From positions 1 through 34,197 of the forward strand of contig CAJOLE010000009.1 of NCBI GenBank assembly GCA_905235325.1: a stretch of 34,197 nt of DNA, given 5' to 3'. How positions within the stretch are numbered: position 1 is the first letter of the stretch; every line of letters begins with the position of its first letter. Position numbers and translations under genes: made by a program. Shown in pieces: positions 24,226 through 33,319 of this stretch. The notes under the pieces are model-generated. The model had not been told where the DNA came from, ran no database searches, and saw only the letters and a program-made list of their open reading frames with translations. The DNA comes from an uncultured Prevotella sp. Its GTDB lineage: Bacteria; Bacteroidota; Bacteroidia; Bacteroidales; Bacteroidaceae.

Positions 24226-27200
24226 TTAAGCCTGAGCCTGCTCGTCCTCGCGGATGGTGCGACCCATGGTGAGGTAAGCCACGGGAGCGGCGATGAAGAG
24301 CGACGACAGCGTACCGAAGATGACACCCAGAAGCATGGCGAACGAGAAGCTGCGGATCGAGTCACCACCGAGGATGAAGATACAGAGCAGCACGATGAGC
24401 GTCGTCACTGAGGTGTTGACGGTACGGGCCAGCGTCTGGTTCAGCGAGTCGTTGAACAGCGTCTGGCGGTCGCGCTTGCCGTAGAGCTGGATGTTCTCAC
24501 GGACGCGGTCGAAGACCACCACCTTATCATTTATAGAGTAACCAATCACGGTCAGGATGGCACCGATGAACGTCTGGTCGATTTCGAGCGACATGGGCAC
24601 CCAGCCCCAAAGCACGCTGTAGAGTCCGATGACCACGAGAGCATCGAAGAACAGGGCGACGGTAGAGCCTACCGAGAAGGCCACGTTGCGGAAGCGCAGC
24701 AGGATGTAGAGGAAGATGGCAATCAGGGCGACGATGACCGAGATGATGGCGCCGTGTGTGATGTCCTTAGCCACCGACGGTCCGACCTTTGCCGACGAGA
24801 TGATGGAGCCGCCCTCGCGCACGTCGGGGTTCTTGAAGGCGCTCACGTCGGCCTGGTTGATGAGGCCGCCCTTCTTCAGCGCGTTGTAGAGGATGGTCTC
24901 AGCCTTGTCGTCAACCTCGGGGTTGTTCGACTCGATGTCCCAGTTGGTAGAGATGCGGACGGTCTTGCCGTCGGTGCCGAGTGCGATGACGCTGGTGTTA
25001 GCCTCCTGCTGGGCCTTCTCGCCGATGGTGTTGACGAAGGCACCGCTGAGAGCCTGGCGCACGGTCTCGACGGGCGTCTCCTTGTCGAGCACGACGACGT
25101 AGTTGCGGCCGCCGGTGAAGTCGATGCTCTGGCTCAGGCCGCGGACAGCGAACGAGATGCAGAAGATGACGGCTGCAATGCCCCAGATGACGAACGACTT
25201 CTTGTAGGCACCCATGAAGTTGAACTTCGGGTTCTTCATCAGGTTCCTGGAGTAGGCCGTCTCGAAGGTGAGGTTGGTCCACTTGTCCTTCTTCAGCATG
25301 TGCTCATAGACCAGACGGGTCAGGAAGACGGCTGTGAAGAATGAGCAGAAGATACCGATGATCCAGGTTGTGGCGAAGCCCTTGACAGGACCTGTACCGA
25401 TGAAGAGCAGGATGAAGCCGGTGATCAATGAAGTGACGTTCGAGTCGAAGATGGCCGAGAAGGCGTTCGAGTAACCCTTGTTCAGGGCTTCCTTCACCTT
25501 CAGGCCTCTGCGCAGCTCCTCCTTGGTACGCTCGTAGATAAGCACGTTGGCATCGACAGCCGTACCGAGCGTCAGCACGATACCGGCGATACCCGGCATG
25601 GTGAGCGCGGCCTGGAACGAGGTGAGGATGCCGAGGGTGAAGAACAGGTTAAACAGCAGGGCGCTGTCGGCCAAGAGACCGGGCGTCAGGCCATACAGCA
25701 TGATCATGTAAATCATCAGCAGCACGAAGGCAACGATGAAGGAGATGACACCCTGCTTGATGGACTGTGCGCCGAGCGACGGGCCGACCACCTCTTCCTG
25801 GACGATGCGGGTCGGAGCCGGCATCTTACCTGAGTTCAGCGTGTTGGCCAGGTCCTTGGTGTCCTCGATGGTGAAGTTACCCGTAATCTGCGAGTTGCCA
25901 CCGTCGATCTGAGTCAGGATGCGGGGTGCAGAGTAGACGGCGTCGTCGAGCACGATGGCTACGGCCTTGCCGATGTTCTGCTTCGTAATCTGGCTCCAGC
26001 GGCGGGCACCGTCGGAGTTCATCTGCATCGACACGCAGGGATGGCCCATCTGGTCGAAGTCGTCCTTACCGTTGGTGATGACGTCGCCCTCTAACGGAGC
26101 GCGGCCGCTGGGCTCGGTAATCTTCAGAGCGTACAGCTCGAAGATGTCGCCCTTGGTGTTCTGGCCTCCGAAGTCCTCGGGCTTGGCACCCCAGCGCAGC
26201 TTCAGCTCGGCGGGGAAGATGGTCCTTGCGAGGTCGGAGTAGATAATCTTATTGATTTCTGCGGTGTCGCGGACGTTGGCATAGCCGACCACGGCCAGGG
26301 TGTTGCCCTGGGTGGGCTGCAGGATGGCGAACAGGGGGTTCTGCTTCTTCGCCTCAGCCATAGCCAGCTCGTTAATGCTGGCATCCTTCTTCGTCAGCTT
26401 GGAGGCCAGGTTGGCAGAGGCGGCCTTGGCAGTGTCGGCGGCAGCCACGGCAGTGGTGTCGGCCACGGCAACAGTGTCAGCAGGTGCGTCGCCGCCAAGA
26501 ATAGCGTACTTCTGGTTCAGCTGGGCCAGCAGGGGGACGATCTCCTGTGAGTTGTAGGTCTCCCAGAACTCCAGGTTGGCGCTGCCCTGAAGGAGCTTGC
26601 GAACGCGCTCGGGCTCCTTGATACCGGGCATCTCGACCATGATGCGGCCCGACTGCCCCTCCAGCTTCTGGATGTTGGGCTGTACGACGCCGAACTTGTC
26701 GATACGGTTACGGACGACGTTGAACGAGTTGTCGACGGCGGACTGCACCTCGGCGCGCAGGGCACTCTCCACCTCAGAGTCGGTAGACTGCGTGCTCACC
26801 TTGCCCTTCATCTGCTGCGTGGCGAAGATGGCAGCCAAGGGGCGACCGTTTGAATTTTGTTTCCAATACTTGATGAAGAGCGAGATAAAGTCGTCCTGAC
26901 TGGTCTCTTCTTCCTTCTTTGCCTCATCCATCGACTTCTTGTAGGCAGCATCCTGCTTGTGGTCGGCCAGCACATCGACGACGTCGGGCACCGACACCTC
27001 AAGGATAACGTTCATACCGCCTTTCAGGTCAAGACCCAGGCCAATCTCCATCTCACGGCACTGCTTCAGCGAGTAAATGCCCATGTAGACTTTCTCGTTG
27101 TTGATGCTGTCAAGATACTCCTGACCGGCTACCTCGCCCATGGCGGCGGCCTTACTTTCGTAGTGGCGCGTCACGAACGAGAAGGAGAGGTAGAAGCAGC

Positions 27201-27252
27201 ATACCAGCACCAGAAGCACTGCAATAAACTTTACAATTCCTTTGTTTTGCAT
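24226..27252 (-). CDS. secDF: Protein translocase subunit SecDF (fused SecD-SecF)
   Basis: An RND-like proton-driven subunit of the Sec translocon that pulls exported proteins through the inner membrane; the fused form is normal in Bacteroidota. The SecD half has a first transmembrane segment (about 6-27), LGLDLKGGM (72-80), RNRIDKFGVVQPNIQ (181-195) and TM4 GTAVDANVLIYERTKEELRRG with the proton-relay Asp. The SecF half begins near AYSRNLMKNPKFNFMGAYKK and contains SIDFTGGRN and GYSINDKVVVFDRVREN. At 1008 aa it is complete. An Ala/Asp/Thr-rich insert (ADTVAVADTTAVAAADTAKA, residues 258-277) lies in the periplasmic region. It is monocistronic, with its own promoter (TATATTTG at 27307-27300) and terminator. 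Confidence 0.96.
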   Translation of the reverse strand: MQNKGIVKFIAVLLVLVCCFYLSFSFVTRHYESKAAAMGEVAGQEYLDSINNEKVYMGIYSLKQCREMEIGLGLDLKGGMNVILEVSVPDVVDVLADHKQDAAYKKSMDEAKKEEETSQDDFISLFIKYWKQNSNGRPLAAIFATQQMKGKVSTQSTDSEVESALRAEVQSAVDNSFNVVRNRIDKFGVVQPNIQKLEGQSGRIMVEMPGIKEPERVRKLLQGSANLEFWETYNSQEIVPLLAQLNQKYAILGGDAPADTVAVADTTAVAAADTAKAASANLASKLTKKDASINELAMAEAKKQNPLFAILQPTQGNTLAVVGYANVRDTAEINKIIYSDLARTIFPAELKLRWGAKPEDFGGQNTKGDIFELYALKITEPSGRAPLEGDVITNGKDDFDQMGHPCVSMQMNSDGARRWSQITKQNIGKAVAIVLDDAVYSAPRILTQIDGGNSQITGNFTIEDTKDLANTLNSGKMPAPTRIVQEEVVGPSLGAQSIKQGVISFIVAFVLLMIYMIMLYGLTPGLLADSALLFNLFFTLGILTSFQAALTMPGIAGIVLTLGTAVDANVLIYERTKEELRRGLKVKEALNKGYSNAFSAIFDSNVTSLITGFILLFIGTGPVKGFATTWIIGIFCSFFTAVFLTRLVYEHMLKKDKWTNLTFETAYSRNLMKNPKFNFMGAYKKSFVIWGIAAVIFCISFAVRGLSQSIDFTGGRNYVVVLDKETPVETVRQALSGAFVNTIGEKAQQEANTSVIALGTDGKTVRISTNWDIESNNPEVDDKAETILYNALKKGGLINQADVSAFKNPDVREGGSIISSAKVGPSVAKDITHGAIISVIVALIAIFLYILLRFRNVAFSVGSTVALFFDALVVIGLYSVLWGWVPMSLEIDQTFIGAILTVIGYSINDKVVVFDRVRENIQLYGKRDRQTLFNDSLNQTLARTVNTSVTTLIVLLCIFILGGDSIRSFSFAMLLGVIFGTLSSLFIAAPVAYLTMGRTIREDEQAQA

Positions 27253-27299
27253 TTTTGTTATTTATAATAATTATTTATTTATATGCGCATTTGAGCCTG

Positions 27300-27307
27300 C
27301 AAATATA
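27300..27307 (-). promoter_or_regulatory. secDF promoter -7 box
   Basis: TATATTTG on the minus strand matches the Bacteroidota -7 consensus, 47 nt upstream of the secDF ATG. No clear -33 TTG is found at the expected spacing. The rest of the 104-nt gap to the EEP gene stop is A/T-rich. Confidence 0.5.
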
Positions 27308-27356
27308 CACATTTTTTTATGGTTGGGAAAATTTATTGGCGTTTTTCGTATATTTT

Positions 27357-28442
27357 TTAGTTATTATCCTGCATTTTTAGCCAACAAACCATCGGATAAT
27401 GGTCAGAAAGTTCGTTTTTCGAGTCAACGTAACAGTTGTAGGGAACAAGGTCTGGCGAGCACAAAATGTGGTCAATCCGCACCCAAAATCCTTTCTGATT
27501 ATATGACAAACCGATGCCCAGCCCCGATGCCTGGAAGCAGTCGGTCAGCCCCTTTGACACGACATGACTGGTATAGGAAATCGGGGTATCGTTGAAGTCG
27601 CCGCAGACGATGGTGGGGTACTGGCGGTGCGCTTCGACGTAGCGGTGTACGGCCTCAGCCTGCGGCGCGCGGCGGACGGCGGTCTCCGTCAGCTTTCCTA
27701 TCAGCAGCCTTGACTCCTTACGTGCCGCACTGTCTTTGACTTCCCCCTTGAGGATGCTCGTATAGCGCGAACGGTCTGCCTTTGTCAGGCGGGTACACTC
27801 CAGGTGGTTGTTGATGACGAGCAGCGTGTCGCGCCCCTTCAGCAGGTAGTAGGCCACGGAGCCGTTACCCTGCGAGGGGTAGCTGATGCGTTCTTTCCGG
27901 AGAATCGGGTAGCGGGTGTGCATACCTACGCAGTTGGTGCCCGAGGCGGTAGCGGCAATGAGCGTTGTGTCGTTGTAGGGATATAGCTTGGCGTATCGGT
28001 CCATGACGTAGTTTCGCCGGCCGGCAACGTCCTCCTGCAGGCAGACGATGTCAGCCTGCTGCCCGCTGATATAATCGTAAATCTGGCTGAAGGCGTCTGT
28101 ATCCTTTCCGCCGCAGCTGTAGGAGCATACGTTGTAAGTCAGCACCTTGATGCAGTCGTCGGCTACATCCTGACGGGGGTTCAGCGGCATGTATTTACTA
28201 ATAGGTATGTACGCGAGGAGGAATCCGGCGACGGGAATCCATGCCCTGCGCCAGTTGAAGGTAAGCCAGAAGAGGAGGAACAGCAGGTTGATGCAGGCGA
28301 TGACGGGGAAGGCCATGCCCACGCACGAAAAAGCCGGGAAGCTGACCGGGCTTATCCTGTCAGAGAATCCTGCCAACAGCATGAGCACCACCGTTGCGAC
28401 GTTGGCTCCCGCTAACAGATTGGAGATAAAACGCTTTATCAT
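27357..28442 (-). CDS. Membrane-anchored endonuclease/exonuclease/phosphatase family protein
   Basis: 361 aa. Three N-terminal transmembrane helices (about 8-85) anchor a catalytic EEP (DNase I-like) domain. The active-site motifs are all visible in order: VLTYNVCS, VCLQED, NNHLE, CGDFNDTP, RIDHI and SDHYPM, supplying the metal-binding Asn/Glu and the catalytic Asp/His. These enzymes cleave phosphodiester or phosphomonoester bonds in nucleic acids, inositol phosphates or phospholipids. The membrane anchor suggests a lipid or extracytoplasmic substrate, but nothing here decides it. The start overlaps the rhomboid stop by 4 nt (ATGA), so the two genes are co-translated and may act at the same membrane. 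Confidence 0.88.
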   Translation of the reverse strand: MIKRFISNLLAGANVATVVLMLLAGFSDRISPVSFPAFSCVGMAFPVIACINLLFLLFWLTFNWRRAWIPVAGFLLAYIPISKYMPLNPRQDVADDCIKVLTYNVCSYSCGGKDTDAFSQIYDYISGQQADIVCLQEDVAGRRNYVMDRYAKLYPYNDTTLIAATASGTNCVGMHTRYPILRKERISYPSQGNGSVAYYLLKGRDTLLVINNHLECTRLTKADRSRYTSILKGEVKDSAARKESRLLIGKLTETAVRRAPQAEAVHRYVEAHRQYPTIVCGDFNDTPISYTSHVVSKGLTDCFQASGLGIGLSYNQKGFWVRIDHILCSPDLVPYNCYVDSKNELSDHYPMVCWLKMQDNN

Positions 28443-29368
28443 GAGTTACGGCTGGCCTCGAACAACCTTTGTTTCTCTTCCTTGGTCAGGCTGTCGTAGC
28501 CGCTCTTGCGTATCTTGTCAAGAATGGCGTCAATCTCGTCCTGATTCAGCTTTTTGCGGACGTTGTATTGGCGGTCGGCATCCTTCGGGTCGGTCGGTTC
28601 AACGTGCATACGGGTGGTTCCGCTGCTCTGGTGCCTGTCAAAGTTACGCTTCAGCTTGTCGAAGAATTCCTGCCCGCCGGAACGGTTCATGCTCGAGTTG
28701 GGGTGCTTGTTCCAATAACGTATCATGAGGAATCCGAACAGCATTCCGCCGAGATGAGCCGTGTGGGCCACGCCGTCGCCCGACGAACTCAAGGCCATAA
28801 ACAGCTCGATGGCAACATAGCCGCAGACAAACCACTTGGCCTTGATGGGAACGGGAAGCGGGAAAATGAATATGCGCTCGTTCGGGAATATCATGCCGAA
28901 GGCCAACAGGATACCGTAGACTGCGCCCGAGGCACCTATCGTAGTCCATAGATTGATGTATGCGTCGGTCGTCATCTGCTGACTGCCGATATTGACATAC
29001 TGGTAGGCCGCAAGGTTCTCAATGGCATAGTTGGCATATTGGGCCAACTCTTGCATGATACCCGCGCCGACTCCGCACAAAATGTAATAAAAAAGGAATC
29101 TTCTGGCACCCCACACATTCTCGACGACAACACCAAACATCCACAGGGCAAACATGTTGAAGAAGATGTGCGTCCAGCCACCATGCAGGAACATATAGGT
29201 AATGAACTGATGGACGTGAAAGTCGCTGGCCATAAAGAAATGGAGGCCGCCCAAGTCAGCCAAGACCGACTGCTCGGGGTGGCTGGGGTTTAAAATCAGT
29301 TGAGCTACGAAGGCCAAGAAGTTGACAATGAGTAGATTCTTGGTGACGATGGGTATGTTGCGAAACAT
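28439..29368 (-). CDS. Rhomboid family intramembrane serine protease
   Basis: A six-helix membrane protease that cleaves transmembrane substrates. The catalytic serine is Ser147 in GASGAVYG and the catalytic histidine is His205 in HTAHLGGMLFG. The L1 loop block HGGWTHIFFNMFALWMFG, with its HxxxN oxyanion residues, is intact. After the membrane domain (to about 218) a cytoplasmic tail ends in LNQDEIDAILDKIRKSGYDSLTKEEKQRLFEAS. This is a short helical domain common on Bacteroidota rhomboids. Length is 309 aa. A TAATTTTG -7 box on the minus strand (29452-29445) lies about 76 nt upstream. It is the first gene of a two-gene operon with the EEP protein. Confidence 0.93.
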   Translation of the reverse strand: MFRNIPIVTKNLLIVNFLAFVAQLILNPSHPEQSVLADLGGLHFFMASDFHVHQFITYMFLHGGWTHIFFNMFALWMFGVVVENVWGARRFLFYYILCGVGAGIMQELAQYANYAIENLAAYQYVNIGSQQMTTDAYINLWTTIGASGAVYGILLAFGMIFPNERIFIFPLPVPIKAKWFVCGYVAIELFMALSSSGDGVAHTAHLGGMLFGFLMIRYWNKHPNSSMNRSGGQEFFDKLKRNFDRHQSSGTTRMHVEPTDPKDADRQYNVRKKLNQDEIDAILDKIRKSGYDSLTKEEKQRLFEASRNS

Positions 29369-29444
29369 CTTTGCTGTTTTCTTTTTGGTAATTTACTATT
29401 TACATTCCTTTCTGGCCGCGAGCGGTCGTGACACTTTTCGGGCG

Positions 29445-29565
29445 CAAAATTACTAAAAATATCTGTTTCTGAGCGTAAAAATGCCCTCAAACCAATTATT
29501 TTTCACTAAAAAAGTAATTTTTTCCAATTTTTTGTTGTTTTTCTAAATACTTTACCCTATATTTG
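29445..29565. promoter_or_regulatory. Divergent promoters of the rhomboid operon and the HU gene
   Basis: The minus strand has TAATTTTG (29452-29445) for the rhomboid gene. The plus strand has TTTG at 29531-29534 or TTG at 29535-29537, then TATATTTG at 29558-29565 (20-23 bp spacing), 61 nt before the HU ATG. The 258-nt gap is very A/T-rich and I see no further gene in it. Confidence 0.65.
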
Positions 29566-29626
29566 CCGAAGAATTGGAGAAAGCAAGTGTTTTTTATCAT
29601 TTATAAATCATTAAATTATTAGAATT

Positions 29627-29899
29627 ATGAACAAAACAGAATTGGTAGAGAAGATTGCAGAAGGTGCTGGTCTCTCAAAGATTGACGCAAAGAAGGCTCT
29701 TGACGCCACTGTTGCAGCTATTAAGGATGCTCTCGTTGCAGGCGACAAAATCGCTCTGGTTGGTTTCGGTACATTTAGCGTCAATGAGCGTCCTGCACGC
29801 GAAGGCATCAACCCCGCCAACAAGCAGAAAATCACTATTGCAGCCAAGAAAGTTGCAAAATTCAAGGCTGGCGCAGACCTTGCCGATGCTCTGAACTGA
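29627..29899 (+). CDS. HU family DNA-binding protein
   Basis: A 90-aa nucleoid protein that binds and bends DNA as a dimer. The fold is complete: an N-terminal helical pair (MNKTELVEKIAEGAGLSKIDAKKALD), the GFGTFSVNERPAREG segment of the beta saddle, and the arm with INPANKQKITIAAKKVAKFKAG, including the conserved NP at the arm tip. The codons include more A/T-ending forms than the neighbouring GC-rich genes, as in many highly expressed genes. It stands alone with its own promoter and a strong terminator, between the rhomboid operon and the capsule export operon. Confidence 0.96.
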   Translation: MNKTELVEKIAEGAGLSKIDAKKALDATVAAIKDALVAGDKIALVGFGTFSVNERPAREGINPANKQKITIAAKKVAKFKAGADLADALN

Positions 29900-29923
29900 T
29901 TTTGTAAAAAAAAATCATTAGTT

Positions 29924-29952
29924 AATGCGGCTCATGCAGAGCCGCATTTTTT
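29924..29952 (+). terminator. Rho-independent terminator of the HU gene
   Basis: A perfect 10-bp stem, AATGCGGCTC (29924-29933) with GAGCCGCATT (29939-29948), has loop ATGCA. The 3' arm runs into six T residues (29947-29952). It lies 24 nt after the HU stop. Confidence 0.92.
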
Positions 29953-30007
29953 ATGGGCGACAAAAAAAATACATCAAAAATTATTCTGCCAATTTAAAAT
30001 AAGTTCG

Positions 30008-30015
30008 TAACTTTG
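30008..30015 (+). promoter_or_regulatory. Promoter -7 box of the capsule export operon
   Basis: TAACTTTG matches the consensus, 30 nt before the ATG at 30046. A weak CTG in the -33 position lies at 29986-29988 (19 bp spacing). No leader gene or invertible repeat is visible in this gap. Confidence 0.6.
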
Positions 30016-30045
30016 CACCCGAAATACAAAACAAGACATTAAAAG

Positions 30046-30837
30046 ATGTATAAAACAAAAAAGATTGCTTTTCTTTTTCTGCTTGGGCTTTCGTTTCTCA
30101 CTTCTTGCAAGACGCCGCGCGACATCGCCTATCTGCAGGATGCCATGGAGAATGTTCCCATTCAGACACAAACAGACGGCAACATTCGTTTCCAGCCTGG
30201 CGACAAACTGAGTATCTTTGTGCATAGCAGGGACCAACAGTTGATGAATCTGTTCAACATCTCAGGTTCGAGTACCATGTCTACTTCTTCTACAGAACGC
30301 GGAGCCTATACCATTGACCCCCGAGGAGAGATTGATTTCCCCGTATTGGGGCCGATTAAGGTGCAGGGATTTACCCGAAACGAAGTTGCGCAGACCGTCA
30401 AGACGATGTTGACGGAGCGTAGCCTTTGCAACGACGCTGTCGTCACGGTTGAGTTCTATAACATGAACTTCTATGTTCTTGGTGAAACAGGTAGTGGCGC
30501 ACACCCTATTTCCAAAGACAAGATAACGCTGATGGAAGCAGTTTCGCTCTCCGGCGACTTGAACATCAACGGCCTGCGTAAAAACGTCATGGTGCTAAGG
30601 CAGGAGGGAGACCATCAAATTCCCTACCGTGTTGACTTGACGTCGGCCAACAGCGTCTACAATTCTCCGGTTTACTATATTCGCCAGAACGACGTGGTCT
30701 ATGTTGAGCCAAACAACAAAGCTAAGCGTGGAAGTACCGTCATGGGGTCCAGTGCATATACGCCGAGTTTCTGGATTAGTATGTTTACAGCAGGTGTATC
30801 TACTTATCTGCTTATTGACAGGCTGGTTGACAAATAA
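30046..30837 (+). CDS. Polysaccharide export lipoprotein (Wza/OtnA family)
   Basis: The outer-membrane/periplasmic export channel subunit for capsular or exopolysaccharide. The lipoprotein signal is MYKTKKIAFLFLLGLSFLTSC, with Cys21 lipidated. The Poly_export domain covers about 45-140 (FQPGDKLSIFVHSRD, YTIDPRGEIDFPVLGPIKVQGFTRNEV). An SLBB-type domain follows (FYVLGETGSGAHPISKDKITLMEAVSLSGDLNING). The C-terminus contains a hydrophobic helix (WISMFTAGVSTYLLIDRL), as in the Bacteroidota form. Length is 263 aa, shorter than E. coli Wza because it has a single SLBB repeat. It is first in a three-gene operon, 17 nt ahead of the BY-kinase gene. Confidence 0.92.
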   Translation: MYKTKKIAFLFLLGLSFLTSCKTPRDIAYLQDAMENVPIQTQTDGNIRFQPGDKLSIFVHSRDQQLMNLFNISGSSTMSTSSTERGAYTIDPRGEIDFPVLGPIKVQGFTRNEVAQTVKTMLTERSLCNDAVVTVEFYNMNFYVLGETGSGAHPISKDKITLMEAVSLSGDLNINGLRKNVMVLRQEGDHQIPYRVDLTSANSVYNSPVYYIRQNDVVYVEPNNKAKRGSTVMGSSAYTPSFWISMFTAGVSTYLLIDRLVDK

Positions 30838-30854
30838 CAAAAACAGATAGAGCT

Positions 30855-33317
30855 ATGGCTACCGCAGTATCAACAATGAATACGATTACTCGTCGCATAA
30901 AAACCGACGACTCCATCAGCATTAAAGACATGCTGATGATCTGCCTACGTTATTGGCCTTGGTTTGTACTCTCCGTGGGAGTCATCATGGGAGCCGTAAC
31001 ACTTTACCTACTCTCGACGCCGAAAATCTACACACGCACCGCCTCCATCCTCGTCAAGAGTGGCAGTAACCGCCGAAACAGCGAGATGCGTATGTATGAG
31101 GAACTCGGCGTTGCCAACCTGACCTCCGACATCAACGACGAGGTGGTGGCCATCCACTCGCCTGCTGCCGTCTACGACATGGTGAAGCGGCTTCATCTCG
31201 ATGTCGACTACAAACGCCCGGGCTTCTTCAGTGACCAGACACTTTTTGCGGGCTCACTTCCCGTGGAAGCTGTCTTTGAGGACATCAAGGACAATGAGAC
31301 GGTTTCGTTCACCCTGAAATTAACCGGTGACGGCAAAGCCACGCTGGACAAACTCGTTTTCTGTGGCCGTGAGATACCTGGCAGCCATAAGCTGGAATTA
31401 AACAAGCGCTATAAGTCGCCGTTCGGAATCTTTACCATTCGGCCGGCCCTTGGCTACAAGGAAGGAGCTTCTGACGAGATTGTCGTTACACGAATAAGTT
31501 TCTTGGCTGTAGCAGGCATGTATGGCAGCCGTATATCTGCATCTTTACAGCGTGAAGCTTTTAACATTATTGATATTCGCTGTCAGGATGTCAACATTCC
31601 CCGTGCAGACAACATTCTCAGCACGATGATTAACATTTACAACGAGAACTGGGTTAAGAATCGTAATCAGATCAGTGTAGCCACCAACGAGTTTATCAAG
31701 GAGCGTTTGGTAGTTATTGAGCAGGAGTTGGGGCATGTAGACAAGAACATCTCCGATTATAAGAGTGAACGCGCCATGCCGAGCGTCAGCGCCGTAGCCG
31801 GTCAGGCCTTAGGACTGCAGAGCCAGACCGAGGCTCAGAGCCAGCAACTGAACAACCAGCTCTATATGGTGAAATATGTTCGGAACTATATCTCAGATGA
31901 GGGCAACACCACTCAGCTCTTACCAGCAAGCAGCGGAATTGGCAACTCTGCCACCGAGGCACAGATCAGTGAATATAACAACAAGTTGCTTCAGCGTAAC
32001 AACCTCGTCTCCAATTCCAGCGAACAAAACCCGCTGGTTCAGGATATGGACGTTGCCCTGAAGAACATGCGCAGCGCAATTATCAATTCTCTGGATAACG
32101 AGCAGGCCACTTTGAATATCCAGCTTCGGAATGTTCAGGCTGTCCACGGCCAGGCAATAGCCAAACTGTCGGCAAACCCTCAACAGGCCAACGATCTGCT
32201 CAGCATAGAGCGCCAGCAGAAGGTAAAAGAGAGCCTTTACCTGTTCCTTCTCCAGAAGCGTGAAGAGAACGAGCTTAGCCAGGCATTTACAGCTTATAAT
32301 ACTCGTATCATTGCGAACCCTTATGGAAGCAGCACCCCCACGTACCCTCGTCGCAACAACATCCTGCTTACCGCTTTTGCCATAGCCTTGGCGTTGCCGG
32401 CTGCCTTCTTTATCATCCGCGAGACGAGCAACTCAAAAGTCCGCGGCCGTAAGGACCTTGAAGGTCTGTCGCTTCCTTATGTCGGTGAACTGCCTTTGTG
32501 GAAACCTAAAAAGGGAGAGGAAGATGACCTGAATTACCACATCGTTGTCAAGCATCATAAACGTGACCTTGTGAATGAGGCTTTCCGCGTTGTCCGGACA
32601 AACCTGGAGTTCATGACCAACCCTGACAACAAGTGCAAGTTTATCATGCTGACCTCTTTCAACCCTGGCTCAGGTAAGACGTTTATCTGTGCCAATCTGG
32701 GTGCGTCATTCAGCATCCGAGGCAGTCGCGTTCTTTGTATTGACCTTGACATGCGTCGTTCATCGCTTTCAGAACTCGCAAAATCCCCCAAACAGGGAAT
32801 TGCTGACTTCCTGGGAGGAAGAATCGATGATTATCACTCGGTTGTCGTTCATCACGAAGAGTCGGGAATTGACTTCCTCCCGGTAGGAAAGACACCTCCC
32901 AACCCGACTGAGTTGCTCTACTCCCCAAAACTCAAGCCAATGTTTGATAGCCTTCGTCAGGAATACGACTATGTCTTTGTTGACTGTCCTCCTGTTGAGA
33001 TTGTTGCTGATGCCACCATTATAAGCCATGAGTCAGACATTACGCTTTTCGTCATTCGTGCAGGTATGCTGGAACGGGCCATGCTTCCTGAACTTGAGAA
33101 GAATTACGAAGAGAAGAAGTACAACAACATGGCTATGATTCTCAACGGCACTGACGCCAGCAATGGTTATGGCTACCACCGCTATGGCTATGCTTATGGC
33201 CGCTATGGATACGGCTATGGTCGCTATGGCCATCGTTATGGCTACGGATATTACGGCAGCAGCAAGAGTAAAAGCAGTAGCAGTAGCAAGAGTAAAAGTA
33301 GCAGCAAGGAAAGTTAG
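30855..33317 (+). CDS. Polysaccharide co-polymerase/BY-type tyrosine autokinase (Wzc-like)
   Basis: An inner-membrane protein that controls polymer length and export through cycles of tyrosine phosphorylation. It has a first transmembrane helix in YWPWFVLSVGVIMGAVTLYLL, a Wzz domain, a long coiled-coil periplasmic region (about 270-480), and a second helix in NILLTAFAIALALPAAFFII. The cytoplasmic kinase has Walker A NPGSGKT (603-609, Lys608), Walker A' CIDLDMRR (Asp630, Asp632) and Walker B VFVDCPP (Asp710). The C-terminus has a tail with 13 tyrosines in Gly/Arg-Tyr-Gly repeats, the autophosphorylation cluster, followed by a Ser/Lys-only extension. At 820 aa it is full length. The next gene, 2 nt downstream, encodes the probable cognate phosphatase. 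Confidence 0.93.
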   Translation: MATAVSTMNTITRRIKTDDSISIKDMLMICLRYWPWFVLSVGVIMGAVTLYLLSTPKIYTRTASILVKSGSNRRNSEMRMYEELGVANLTSDINDEVVAIHSPAAVYDMVKRLHLDVDYKRPGFFSDQTLFAGSLPVEAVFEDIKDNETVSFTLKLTGDGKATLDKLVFCGREIPGSHKLELNKRYKSPFGIFTIRPALGYKEGASDEIVVTRISFLAVAGMYGSRISASLQREAFNIIDIRCQDVNIPRADNILSTMINIYNENWVKNRNQISVATNEFIKERLVVIEQELGHVDKNISDYKSERAMPSVSAVAGQALGLQSQTEAQSQQLNNQLYMVKYVRNYISDEGNTTQLLPASSGIGNSATEAQISEYNNKLLQRNNLVSNSSEQNPLVQDMDVALKNMRSAIINSLDNEQATLNIQLRNVQAVHGQAIAKLSANPQQANDLLSIERQQKVKESLYLFLLQKREENELSQAFTAYNTRIIANPYGSSTPTYPRRNNILLTAFAIALALPAAFFIIRETSNSKVRGRKDLEGLSLPYVGELPLWKPKKGEEDDLNYHIVVKHHKRDLVNEAFRVVRTNLEFMTNPDNKCKFIMLTSFNPGSGKTFICANLGASFSIRGSRVLCIDLDMRRSSLSELAKSPKQGIADFLGGRIDDYHSVVVHHEESGIDFLPVGKTPPNPTELLYSPKLKPMFDSLRQEYDYVFVDCPPVEIVADATIISHESDITLFVIRAGMLERAMLPELEKNYEEKKYNNMAMILNGTDASNGYGYHRYGYAYGRYGYGYGRYGHRYGYGYYGSSKSKSSSSSKSKSSSKES
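33165..33315 (+). repeat. Tandem coding repeat in the BY-kinase tail (Tyr-Gly, then Ser-Lys)
   Basis: About 33165-33255 consists of degenerate hexamers such as GGCTAT and CGCTATGG, encoding Gly-Tyr and Arg-Tyr-Gly units with 13 Tyr. It changes abruptly to AGC/AGT/AAG/AAA triplets (33256-33315) that encode only Ser and Lys up to the final Glu-Ser. Both parts could vary in length by slippage without shifting the frame. Confidence 0.8.
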
Positions 33318-33319
33318 CG

